Notes under the pieces: model-generated
Told to the model about the DNA's origin: nothing
Database searches by the model: none
Seen by the model: the letters and a program-made list of their open reading frames with translations, nothing else
Shown here: piece by piece, positions 1 through 7,341 of the stretch
Layout of the letters: each line of letters starts with the position of its first letter
Position numbering within the stretch: the stretch's first letter is position 1
Made by a program: the position numbers and the translations under genes
NCBI GenBank assembly: GCA_902761355.1
Contig: CACWJY010000009.1
Location: 1 to 64,000, forward strand
Length of the DNA stretch: 64,000 nucleotides
From: Fibrobacter succinogenes
GTDB lineage: Bacteria > Fibrobacterota > Fibrobacteria > Fibrobacterales > Fibrobacteraceae
Reading direction: 5' to 3'

Positions 1-534
1 ATGGAAGCGATGAACCCCGATGTAAAGGTCATTACTTACCATACCTTCGTCACCAGCGACAACATCCTCGACCTCATCAAGGATTACGATTTTATTATCG
101 ACGGCACTGACAATTTCCCGGCGAAGTTCCTGATCAACGACGCCTGCGTCATGGCGAAGAAGCCCTTCTCCCATGCAGGCATTATCCGCTTTCAGGGACA
201 ACTCATGACGTACGTTCCGGGCCAGGGCCCCTGCTACCGCTGCGTATTCAAGGAACCCCCTCCGAAAGACGCTGTGCCGACCTGTAAGCAGGCGGGCGTG
301 ATTGGCGCCATGGGCGGCGTGATCGGAAGCCTTCAGGCGATGGAAGCCGTCAAGTACATTCTCGGCGTGGGTAATCTGCTCACGGGCTACTTGCTCACCT
401 ACAATGCGCTCACCATGGAATTCCGCAAGGTAAAGCTCCCGACGCATACCGAAGACTGCGCTGTTTGCGGCACGCACCCGACCATCACCCAGCTCATTGA
501 CTACGAACAGGCTGTTTGCGATTTGAAGCATTAA
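1..534 (+). CDS. ThiF/MoeB/HesA-type sulfur-carrier adenylyltransferase, 3' part
   Basis: This is the C-terminal part of an E1-like enzyme that adenylates the C-terminal glycine of a small sulfur-carrier protein. The first ATG of the window is probably an internal codon, because the nucleotide-binding half found in this family lies off the left edge. Visible are the TDNFPAK segment (residues 36-42), a zinc-type pair CYRC (78-81) with CAVC (153-156), and the VPTCKQAG segment that contains the usual catalytic cysteine. A JAMM peptidase follows after 63 bases. Next to metY and sulfate-reduction genes this pair matches the HcyF/HcyD arrangement known from Wolinella succinogenes. A MoeB or ThiF role in cofactor synthesis is the alternative. 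The family is sure; the substrate is inferred. Confidence 0.85.
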   Translation: MEAMNPDVKVITYHTFVTSDNILDLIKDYDFIIDGTDNFPAKFLINDACVMAKKPFSHAGIIRFQGQLMTYVPGQGPCYRCVFKEPPPKDAVPTCKQAGVIGAMGGVIGSLQAMEAVKYILGVGNLLTGYLLTYNALTMEFRKVKLPTHTEDCAVCGTHPTITQLIDYEQAVCDLKH

Positions 535-597
535 GAGGTATAAGCGCGGACCTACGGTCCTTTGAGGTATGGGAACGCTCGTTTTGAGGAGAGAAAT

Positions 598-1008
598 ATG
601 ATTACAATCTCGAAAGACAACTACGAAAAAATCCTTGCGCATGCCCAGAAGAACCTCCCCGAAGAGGCCTGTGGGCTGATAGCGGGCGAAGAGACCGCCG
701 AAGGAAAGGTGATTCGCGAAGTGTACCTACTCACGAATATCGACCATTCTAACGAACATTTTTCGCTTGATCCCAAGGAACACTTGGCCGCCATCAAGGA
801 TATTCGCGCCAAGGGCTTGAAACCGCTGGGCAACTGGCATTCGCATCCGGAATCGCCGTCGCGTCCGTCGCAAGAAGATAAACGGCTGGCCTACGATTCA
901 TCGGCAAGCTACTTGATCCTTTCTCTGCAAGACCGCGAAAATCCAGTGTTGAATTCCTTCCATATCGAAGGAGACAACGCAATTAATGAAGGTCTTGTGA
1001 TAGTATAG
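598..1008 (+). CDS. JAMM (MPN+, M67) metallopeptidase, HcyD/Mec+-like
   Basis: A 136-residue zinc metallopeptidase of the JAMM family. The full signature is present: Glu22 or Glu23, then H81-S-H83-P and, eight residues on, S91-Q-E-D94. Prokaryotic members of this size trim sulfur-carrier proteins or release the amino acid built on them (Mec+ with CysO, HcyD with HcyS). The start at 598 is chosen because GAGGAGAG lies just upstream; the frame stays open 12 codons further 5' without a ribosome site. The preceding gene is its likely partner E1 enzyme, and an intrinsic terminator follows. The carrier protein itself is not in the window and may lie to the left. Confidence 0.85.
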   Translation: MITISKDNYEKILAHAQKNLPEEACGLIAGEETAEGKVIREVYLLTNIDHSNEHFSLDPKEHLAAIKDIRAKGLKPLGNWHSHPESPSRPSQEDKRLAYDSSASYLILSLQDRENPVLNSFHIEGDNAINEGLVIV

Positions 1009-1043
1009 GTATTGTAAAGCCATAAGTAAAGCCATAAAAACCG

Positions 1044-1082
1044 AATGCCTTCAGTGCTTATGTGCTCTGGAGGCATTTTTTC
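1044..1082 (+). terminator. Intrinsic terminator after the JAMM gene
   Basis: The arms AATGCCTTCAG and CTGGAGGCATT pair with one G-U wobble around a 12-base loop and run into a T tract. Confidence 0.85.
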
Positions 1083-1145
1083 ATCATAGTGCCCTAAAGG
1101 AAATTTTGTCTATCCTGTTTTCTTATAACAAAAACCTATAAATCC

Positions 1146-1191
1146 GCATAAGAATTAAGTATTGGACAATAGCGAAATCGGGTTCTATATT
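1146..1191 (+). promoter_or_regulatory. Sulfur-regulon promoter, copy 1 (sulfate importer operon)
   Basis: TTAAGTATTGGAC carries the -35-like TTGGAC at 1162-1167. Exactly 18 bases later comes TATATT at 1186-1191, within TTCTATATTT. The same layout occurs in front of metY, the porin gene, the aminotransferase gene and the AhpD-ssu operon. The upstream CATAAGAA is also shared in part. Confidence 0.8.
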
Positions 1192-1200
1192 TCGGCGCAC

Positions 1201-1256
1201 AAAAAACAACAAATAAAAAACAACAAATAAAAAACAACAAACAAAAAACAAAAACA
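1201..1256 (+). repeat. Four tandem 14-bp units in the sbp 5' leader
   Basis: The unit AAAAAACAACAAAT occurs at 1201 and 1215, with one change at 1229 and degenerate at 1243. The tract contains no G. It lies just after the expected transcription start, so it makes an unstructured A/C-rich mRNA leader. Confidence 0.9.
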
Positions 1257-1276
1257 TAAACAAGTGAGGTATAAGA

Positions 1277-2323
1277 ATGAATCAGAATTTTGTCAAGTCC
1301 GCCGTTGCGGCAACCCTCCTGATTGCAGGAACTATTGGCTTTAGCGCATGTTCTTCTTCTGACGAACAGAAGAGCGAATCTTCTGCCAAGGTCGAAAAGC
1401 AGACTCTCACCAACGTGTCTTACGATCCGACCCGCGAACTCTACGCCAACTACAACGAAGTTTTCGCAAAGCACTGGAAAGAAAAGACTGGCAAGGAAGT
1501 AGAAATCACGCAGTCCCATGGCGGTTCCGGCAAGCAGGCCCTTGAAGTGGCCAACGGCCTTGAAGCCGACGTGGTGACGCTCGCCCTCGAATACGACGTG
1601 AACGCCGTACGCGACGCAGGCCTTATCGAAGATGGCTGGGTCAAGGAATTCCCGCTGAATAGCGCTCCTTACACATCGACCATCGTGTTCTTGGTTCGCA
1701 AGGGTAACCCGAAGAACCTTAAGGACTGGGGCGATCTCGTGAAGGACGGCATCGGAGTCATCACGCCGAACCCGAAAACCTCTGGCGGCGCACGCTGGAA
1801 CTACCTTGCCGCTTGGGCTTGGGCCGAAAAGCAGTACAATGGTGACGAAGCCAAGGTCAAGGAATTCGTGAAGAAGCTTTACAAGAATGTTCTCGTACTC
1901 GCCTCCGGCGCTCGCGGCTCTACGACAACCTTCATCGAAAATGGCCAGGGCGATGTTTTGCTCGCCTGGGAAAACGAAGCCTTCCTTTCGCTCAAGGATT
2001 ATCCTAACGACTACGAAATCGTCATTCCTAGCGTGAGTATCTTGGCCGAACCTTCTGTCGCAATCGTGGACAAGGTGGTCGACAAGCGCGGCACCCGCGA
2101 ACTTGCCACCGAATACCTGAACTTCCTCTACAGCGACGAAGGCCAGCACATTGCCGCCAAGAATCACTACCGTCCTTCCAACAAGGCCATTCTTGACCAG
2201 TACAAGGAATTCGACCAGAACGTGAACCTGATTGACATCAGCTACTTCGGCGGTTGGGACAAGGCTCAGGGCACGCACTTCTCCAATGGCGGCATCTTTG
2301 ACCAGATTTACGAAAAGAAGTAA
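1277..2323 (+). CDS. sbp: Sulfate-binding lipoprotein of an ABC importer
   Basis: A 348-residue extracytoplasmic sulfate-binding protein. It has a basic N-terminus, a hydrophobic stretch and a lipobox ending FSAC, so Cys25 is the likely lipid anchor. A short Ser/Lys linker precedes the binding domain. Family motifs include NVSYDPTRE near residue 47, SHGGSGKQA near 79, [13 protein letters not shown], and the later YGSTYGP-equivalent region. Sulfate or thiosulfate is the expected ligand because cysT, cysW and cysA follow directly. It starts at the first ATG after GAGGT. The first codons (MNQNF) and the leader resemble those of the porin gene at 12013. Expression should be set by the sulfur-regulon promoter at 1146. 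Confidence 0.93.
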   Translation: MNQNFVKSAVAATLLIAGTIGFSACSSSDEQKSESSAKVEKQTLTNVSYDPTRELYANYNEVFAKHWKEKTGKEVEITQSHGGSGKQALEVANGLEADVVTLALEYDVNAVRDAGLIEDGWVKEFPLNSAPYTSTIVFLVRKGNPKNLKDWGDLVKDGIGVITPNPKTSGGARWNYLAAWAWAEKQYNGDEAKVKEFVKKLYKNVLVLASGARGSTTTFIENGQGDVLLAWENEAFLSLKDYPNDYEIVIPSVSILAEPSVAIVDKVVDKRGTRELATEYLNFLYSDEGQHIAAKNHYRPSNKAILDQYKEFDQNVNLIDISYFGGWDKAQGTHFSNGGIFDQIYEKK

Positions 2324-3157
2324 ATGAAAAGAACGAATAGAAGTGTCATACCAGGCTTCGGCCTGACTACAGGCATCACGCTTGCCATTTTGAGCATCGT
2401 GGTGCTTATTCCGCTTGCATCGCTAGTGGTATTCACGGCCCACATGAGCCTTGACGAAATTATCGCGACAATTACGCGCGATAGAGTGTTGTCTAGTTTT
2501 CGCGTGAGCTTCGTGACGGCATTTGTGGCATCGCTGATTAATGCGGTAATGGGCATTGTGTTGGCGTGGGTGCTGGTAAAGTACAGTTTTCCGCTCAAGC
2601 GCCTGGTTGACGGCATGATAGAACTCCCGTTCGCCTTGCCGACTGCAGTGGCGGGCATCGCACTTACGGCTCTTACTGCCGACACTGGGCTTGTGGGCGG
2701 ATTCTTTGCAAAGTTCGGCATAAAGATTGCGTTTACGCAGGTAGGCATTACAGTGGCATTAGTATTTATCGGCATTCCGTTCGTGGTTCGTGCGGTGCAG
2801 CCGGTACTCGAAAAACTGGACCCCGCTTACGAAGAAGCCGCAGGCGTGCTAGGGGCATCTCGCAGCCGAATCTTTTGGAAAATTGTTTTCCCGGAAATTG
2901 TTCCTGCCGCTTTAACAGGATTCGGGCTTGCCTTCGGGCGCTGCCTAGGTGAATACGGCAGTGTGGTTTTTATCGCGGGCAACAAGCCGTTCGAAACAGA
3001 AATCGTGCCACTCATCATTATGTCGGAATTACAGGAATACGATTACGCCAGTGCGACAACCATTGCGCTTGTAATGCTTGTAGCCTCATTCGTAACGCTA
3101 TTCTTGGTGAACCTAATCCAAAGTAGAAATGCACGGATTTTGAAGGGAGGCTCTTGA
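2324..3157 (+). CDS. cysT: Sulfate ABC transporter permease CysT
   Basis: The first integral-membrane subunit of the sulfate importer (277 residues, about six membrane helices). The EAA loop that touches the ATPase is visible around EEAAGVLGASRSRIFWKIVFPE. The ATG directly follows the stop of sbp with no spacer, and its own stop overlaps the start of cysW. This suggests translational coupling and equal subunit amounts. The protein should pair with CysW on a CysA dimer in the inner membrane. Length and motif order fit the CysT/CysU family; thiosulfate may also be carried. Confidence 0.93.
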   Translation: MKRTNRSVIPGFGLTTGITLAILSIVVLIPLASLVVFTAHMSLDEIIATITRDRVLSSFRVSFVTAFVASLINAVMGIVLAWVLVKYSFPLKRLVDGMIELPFALPTAVAGIALTALTADTGLVGGFFAKFGIKIAFTQVGITVALVFIGIPFVVRAVQPVLEKLDPAYEEAAGVLGASRSRIFWKIVFPEIVPAALTGFGLAFGRCLGEYGSVVFIAGNKPFETEIVPLIIMSELQEYDYASATTIALVMLVASFVTLFLVNLIQSRNARILKGGS

Positions 3158-3990
3158 TGTATAAAGAAACAAAATCTTCGAAATTTGTCAAGTGGTTCTT
3201 AATAGGAATCAGCATCATTTTCGTGGTGCTTATGCTTTTGCTTCCGCTGATTACGGTGATTACCGAGGCGTTTAAGCAGGGCTTTGCCGTGTACCAGAAG
3301 GCCGTAACGGATAACTACACGGTCAAGGCGATTTGGCTTACGCTAGAAGCGACTGCGCTTGCCGTTGTTATCAATACGGTCTTCGGGCTGAGTGCAGCAT
3401 GGTCGCTGACCAAGTTCCACTTTAGGGGCAAGAAAATCCTTACGACGCTCATTGATTTGCCAGTGACGGTTTCGCCGATTATTGCGGGCCTTATTTTCTT
3501 GCTCACTTTCGGGCGACAGAGTCCGATTTTTCCGCTCTTGCAGGACTGGGACATCAAGATTGTGTTTGCTGTGCCGGGAATTGTACTTGCGACGATTTTC
3601 GTGACATTTCCGTTCATTTCTCGCGAGTTGATTCCGGTTCTGGAAGCCCGTGGAAACGACGAAGAAGAGGCTGCTGCATTGATGGGAGCGAAAGGATTTA
3701 CCATTTTCAGGAAGATTACTTTCCCGCATATCAAGTGGGCTTTTTTGTACGGCGTGGTGCTTTGCGCGGCGCGTGCCATGGGCGAATTCGGTGCGGTATC
3801 GGTGATTTCGGGGCATTTGCGCGGTAAGACGAATACTCTTCCGCTTCATGTGGAAATTTTGTTCAATGAATTCCAGTATGTGCCCGCATTTGCGGTAGCG
3901 TCAATTCTGGTACTACTCGCAATATTTATTCTGATTGCAAGAAGTTTGATCGAATATAACGGAAAGAAGAAAAATAAGGTTGAACCGTAG
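3157..3990 (+). CDS. cysW: Sulfate ABC transporter permease CysW
   Basis: The second permease subunit of the sulfate importer (277 residues, about six membrane helices). The EAA loop reads EEEAAALMGAKGFTIFRK and is followed by the typical ARAMGEFGAVSVISG segment of CysW. The start at 3157 overlaps the cysT stop as TGATG, and GGGAGG lies seven bases upstream. An upstream TTG in the same frame is less likely. The gene sits between cysT and cysA in the usual order. The C-terminal tail is short and lysine-rich and should be cytoplasmic. Confidence 0.93.
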   Translation: MYKETKSSKFVKWFLIGISIIFVVLMLLLPLITVITEAFKQGFAVYQKAVTDNYTVKAIWLTLEATALAVVINTVFGLSAAWSLTKFHFRGKKILTTLIDLPVTVSPIIAGLIFLLTFGRQSPIFPLLQDWDIKIVFAVPGIVLATIFVTFPFISRELIPVLEARGNDEEEAAALMGAKGFTIFRKITFPHIKWAFLYGVVLCAARAMGEFGAVSVISGHLRGKTNTLPLHVEILFNEFQYVPAFAVASILVLLAIFILIARSLIEYNGKKKNKVEP

Positions 3991-3998
3991 GAGAGTAT

Positions 3999-5057
3999 AT
4001 GTACGTAGAATTAAAAAATATCAATAAACACTTTGAAAATTTCAAGGCGTCTGATAATGTATCCTTCGGTATCGAAAAGGGTAAACTGATTGGTCTGCTG
4101 GGCCCGAGTGGTTCTGGAAAAACGACGATTCTCCGTATGATTGCAGGACTGGAAACACCTGACAACGGCGATATCATTATTGACGACAAAGTAATCAATA
4201 ATGTGCCTGCCAGTAAGCGCGGCATCGGATTCGTGTTCCAGAGTTACGCCTTGTTCCGTTACATGACGGTTTTTGAAAATATCGCCTTTGGACTTCGAGT
4301 GCTCAAAAAATCCGATAGTGAAATCAAGGACCGTGTCGCGGAACTTGTCAAGCTAATTGGCCTAGATGGACTTGAAAATCGCTATCCGAGCCAGCTTTCG
4401 GGTGGACAGCGCCAACGAGTTGCATTTGCACGCGCACTCGCTCCAAATCCGCAGTTACTTTTGCTTGATGAACCCTTCGCCGCCATCGACGCCAAGGTGC
4501 GCCAGGAACTGCGCCATTGGCTCAAGGAGATGATCGCAAAGCTCGGCGTCACGAGCATTTTCGTGACTCACGACCAGGATGAAGCCATCGAAGTGGCTGA
4601 CGAAATCATCATCATGAACAAGGGCCGTATCGATCAAATAGGTAAGCCTCTGGATGTTTACAGCGCTCCCAAAACTGCATTTGTCGCGTCTTTCTTTGGA
4701 CAACCCAGCATTTTCAAGGATTACAGCAAGTTCCGCCGATTTGAGGCTATCGAGGGTGCGGAGCAGGCGATTGTGCGCCCCGAATTTGTGAAAGTCACCA
4801 AGAAAACCGAAGTGCAAAAATTCAAGAACTCCGCCGAAGAAGGCGTCGTGACCGATGTCGCCTTCCGTGGTAGCGGTATAGAATTGTCGGTACTGGTGAA
4901 CGGCGTAACTCTTACGGCGCGGCGCGGCTTTGACGAACCGAGTGTTTCTGTAGGCGAAAAAGTGGATGTGTTCATTTATCGCATTTTTGTCACCGCAGGA
5001 GATAACGCTTATTTGCTCGAAAACAAGTCGCTGCGTGAACCTGTCGTAGTGATTTAA
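3999..5057 (+). CDS. cysA: Sulfate ABC transporter ATP-binding protein CysA
   Basis: The ATPase of the sulfate importer (352 residues). Walker A GPSGSGKTT lies at residues 35-43, the Q-loop in VFQSYALF, the signature LSGGQRQR near 134-141, Walker B LLLLDEPFAAID, and the switch histidine in FVTHDQDEA. A regulatory beta-barrel follows from about residue 240, as in CysA proteins. A GAGAG motif precedes the start, eight bases after the cysW stop. The gene closes the importer operon; the region behind it holds the metY promoter and no clear terminator. Confidence 0.94.
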   Translation: MYVELKNINKHFENFKASDNVSFGIEKGKLIGLLGPSGSGKTTILRMIAGLETPDNGDIIIDDKVINNVPASKRGIGFVFQSYALFRYMTVFENIAFGLRVLKKSDSEIKDRVAELVKLIGLDGLENRYPSQLSGGQRQRVAFARALAPNPQLLLLDEPFAAIDAKVRQELRHWLKEMIAKLGVTSIFVTHDQDEAIEVADEIIIMNKGRIDQIGKPLDVYSAPKTAFVASFFGQPSIFKDYSKFRRFEAIEGAEQAIVRPEFVKVTKKTEVQKFKNSAEEGVVTDVAFRGSGIELSVLVNGVTLTARRGFDEPSVSVGEKVDVFIYRIFVTAGDNAYLLENKSLREPVVVI

Positions 5058-5100
5058 TCGTTGCGGATCAAAAATTTATAGAAAAAAACTATAAAAAGCC

Positions 5101-5144
5101 ATACTTATTAAGTATTGGACGCAGGTAAAAACGCGTTCTATATT
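5101..5144 (+). promoter_or_regulatory. Sulfur-regulon promoter, copy 2 (metY)
   Basis: ATACTTATTAAGTAT at 5101-5115 is a perfect 15-bp palindrome that runs into TTGGAC at 5115-5120. TATATT follows at 5139-5144 after 18 bases. This is the most symmetric of the five copies and may show the true operator. Confidence 0.8.
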
Positions 5145-5179
5145 TGGCTACGTAATAAAAATAGTACGGGGCATGCAGA

Positions 5180-6406
5180 ATGAATTTTAACACGACTTTA
5201 TTGCACAAGAATTTTGACAGTGACCGATGTAGCGGATCCACCCTTACACCTATTTATCAGGTAAGCGCATTCGCTTATGATTCTGCAGAAAAACTCGAAG
5301 CTGTTTTCAACAACAAAGCTCCGGGTTTTGCTTATACACGCATCGGGAACCCTACAACCGATTCTTTTGAACGCCGTATCGCATCCCTTGAAAAAGGGAT
5401 CGGTGCGGTGGCGTGTTCGTCGGGTATGGCTGCAGTGACGATTTCGCTCTTGAATATTTTGCAATCTGGCGACGAAGTCATTGCAAGTGCTGGTCTTTTT
5501 GGCGGCACCATCGACTTGTTCCATGATTTGGAAGCCTTCGGAATCAAGACGCGTTTTGTTACCGAAGTCACCGCCGAAACGGTGAACGCCCAACTGAATG
5601 AAAAGACCAAGGCTGTTTTCACCGAACTCATCGGAAATCCGAAACTGAACGTTGTCGATTTGCAGAGCGTTGCGGATGTAGCTCACCAACATGGCGTTCC
5701 GTTTATTGTTGACAGTACCACGGCAACTCCGTACCTTGTTCGTCCCTTTGATTTGGGCGCAGACATCGTTGTACATTCTTCTTCTAAGTATATCAACGGC
5801 AATGGCAGTGCCATTAGCGGCATTATTGTCGATAGCGGCAAATTCAGCTGGGATTATTCCCGTTTTAAAGGCCTTGAAGAATACAAGCGCTTTAGCAAGT
5901 TCGCCTACCTCGCCAAACTCCGCAACGGCATTTGGCGTAACGTGGGCTGCTGCGTGGCTCCGAACACTTCTTTCTTGAATGCGCTTGGACTCGAAATGCT
6001 CGGGCTCCGCATGGAACGCCTTTGTAGCAACGCCTTGCGACTGGCTGAATTTTTGCAAGGCTTTGAAGGTATTTCTGTCAACTATCCTGCTCTCAAAAGC
6101 AACCCCTATTATAGCTTGGTGCAAAGTCAGCTCGGAGGCAAGGGCGGAGCCATCCTTACGATTGACGCGGGCAGCAAGGAAAGAGCGTTCAAGTTGATTA
6201 ACAATTTGAAATATGCCACCATCGCAACGAACATTGGCGACTTGCGCACGCTGGTAATTCACCCGGATAGCACCATCTTTACGCACGGTTCCAAGGAACA
6301 GAAGGAAAACGCCGGTGTATTCGAAGGCACTGTCCGCGTAAGCGTCGGAATAGAAGACATCGAAGATCTTAAAGAAGATTTTGAACAGGCTATCAAAAAC
6401 ATTTAA
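5180..6406 (+). CDS. metY: O-acetylhomoserine sulfhydrylase (PLP enzyme MetY)
   Basis: A cytoplasmic PLP enzyme of the Cys/Met metabolism family (408 residues) that makes homocysteine from O-acetylhomoserine and sulfide or a protein thiocarboxylate. Seen are TPIYQVSAF near the N-terminus, the phosphate-binding ACSSGMAAV, the cofactor-ring aspartate in FIVDSTTATPYL, and the Schiff-base lysine in VVHSSSKYI. The C-terminal VSVGIEDIEDLKEDF is typical of the family. The gene has its own sulfur-regulon promoter and is followed by sulfite reductase, so sulfide is used where it is made. Cystathionine gamma-synthase or beta-lyase is a less likely alternative given the motifs and setting. Confidence 0.92.
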   Translation: MNFNTTLLHKNFDSDRCSGSTLTPIYQVSAFAYDSAEKLEAVFNNKAPGFAYTRIGNPTTDSFERRIASLEKGIGAVACSSGMAAVTISLLNILQSGDEVIASAGLFGGTIDLFHDLEAFGIKTRFVTEVTAETVNAQLNEKTKAVFTELIGNPKLNVVDLQSVADVAHQHGVPFIVDSTTATPYLVRPFDLGADIVVHSSSKYINGNGSAISGIIVDSGKFSWDYSRFKGLEEYKRFSKFAYLAKLRNGIWRNVGCCVAPNTSFLNALGLEMLGLRMERLCSNALRLAEFLQGFEGISVNYPALKSNPYYSLVQSQLGGKGGAILTIDAGSKERAFKLINNLKYATIATNIGDLRTLVIHPDSTIFTHGSKEQKENAGVFEGTVRVSVGIEDIEDLKEDFEQAIKNI

Positions 6407-6457
6407 ATGGAGATGCCCGCCCTGGTTGGTGAGAGACGCCGAACGATGCGGGTGTAA
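6407..6457 (+). other. Hairpin with a 16-codon open frame between metY and sulfite reductase
   Basis: The 71-base gap folds well. ATGCCCGC at 6413 pairs with GCGGGTGT near the end, with two wobbles, and encloses an inner stem of GTTGGTG with CGCCGAAC. No T tract follows, so it is not a standard terminator. It may stabilise or process the mRNA. A short frame starting directly at the metY stop also covers it; there is no evidence that it is translated. Confidence 0.4.
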
Positions 6458-6477
6458 CAAAAACGGAGACACAAAAT

Positions 6478-7341
6478 ATGGCAACAGATTATGCAACTCT
6501 TAAAAAGGGCGGTTGGATGCGCCAAAAGCAGAAGAACAACTTCTCACTGCGCGTGCGCGTCGTGGGTGGTAACTTGACTGCTACCCAGCTCGCCAAAATC
6601 GCCGAAGTCGCTGAAAAATACGGCGAAGGCTATGCACATTTGACCTCTAGGCAGAGTGTCGAAATTCCCTTTATCAAATTGGAAAATGTAGATGACGTCA
6701 AGGCGGCCCTTGCCGAAGGCGGCGTGGAACCAGGCGTTTGCGGTCCCCGTGTACGTACGATCACGGCATGCCAAGGCGAAGCTGTTTGCCCGAGCGGATG
6801 CATCGATACCTATGCCATTGCCAAGGAACTGGACGACCGCTACTTTGCCCGCGAACTTCCGCACAAGTTTAAGTTTGGTGTGACCGGTTGCCAGAATAAC
6901 TGCCTCAAGGCCGAAGAAAACGACGTCGGTATCAAGGGCGGAATCAAGGTCAAGTGGATTGAAGATAAGTGCATTGGCTGTGGTCTCTGTGCCAAGAGTT
7001 GCCGCAAGGGCGCCATCAAGATCGAAAACAAGAAAGTGATTTTCGACGATTCGCAGTGCAATTTCTGCGGACGTTGTTACAAGGCTTGCCCCACCGACGC
7101 CTGGGAGCACACCCACGGCTACATCGTTTCTTTCGGTGGTCTTTTTGGCAACAACATCAACAAGGGCGAAACGATTATCCCCTTTATTGACGATAAGCAA
7201 AAACTACTTGATGTCTGCGATGCCGCAATCCAGTTCTTTGCAGAAAATGCAAAGCCCAGCGAACGATTCAAGTACACCATTGACCGCATTGGCCACGAAG
7301 TCTTTGCGCAAAAAATCAAAGACGCTTATAACGGTAAATGA
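6478..7341 (+). CDS. Siroheme sulfite reductase with two ferredoxin-type 4Fe-4S clusters
   Basis: A 287-residue single-chain sulfite reductase of the small assimilatory or Fsr-like type. An N-terminal ferredoxin-like half domain with HLTSRQSVE precedes the siroheme-cluster ligands: C98-x5-C104 in ACQGEAVC and C138-x3-C142 in GCQNNC. A two-cluster ferredoxin insert follows: C165-x2-C168-x2-C171-x3-C175 and C194-x2-C197-x2-C200-x3-C204. It should reduce sulfite to sulfide in the cytoplasm with electrons from ferredoxin-type donors. AGGAG-like GGAGA lies before the ATG. The last codons overlap the start of the APS reductase gene, which makes the substrate supply direct. A nitrite reductase is unlikely in this setting. 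Confidence 0.88.
   Translation: MATDYATLKKGGWMRQKQKNNFSLRVRVVGGNLTATQLAKIAEVAEKYGEGYAHLTSRQSVEIPFIKLENVDDVKAALAEGGVEPGVCGPRVRTITACQGEAVCPSGCIDTYAIAKELDDRYFARELPHKFKFGVTGCQNNCLKAEENDVGIKGGIKVKWIEDKCIGCGLCAKSCRKGAIKIENKKVIFDDSQCNFCGRCYKACPTDAWEHTHGYIVSFGGLFGNNINKGETIIPFIDDKQKLLDVCDAAIQFFAENAKPSERFKYTIDRIGHEVFAQKIKDAYNGK

Noticed and set aside
1201..1256. Short regular repeats as a possible CRISPR array
   Set aside because: Units of 14 bases lie head to tail without spacers and there are no cas genes.
5058..5179. SAM or T-box riboswitch before metY
   Set aside because: The leader is short and A/T-rich and shows no such fold; only the sulfur promoter element is evident.
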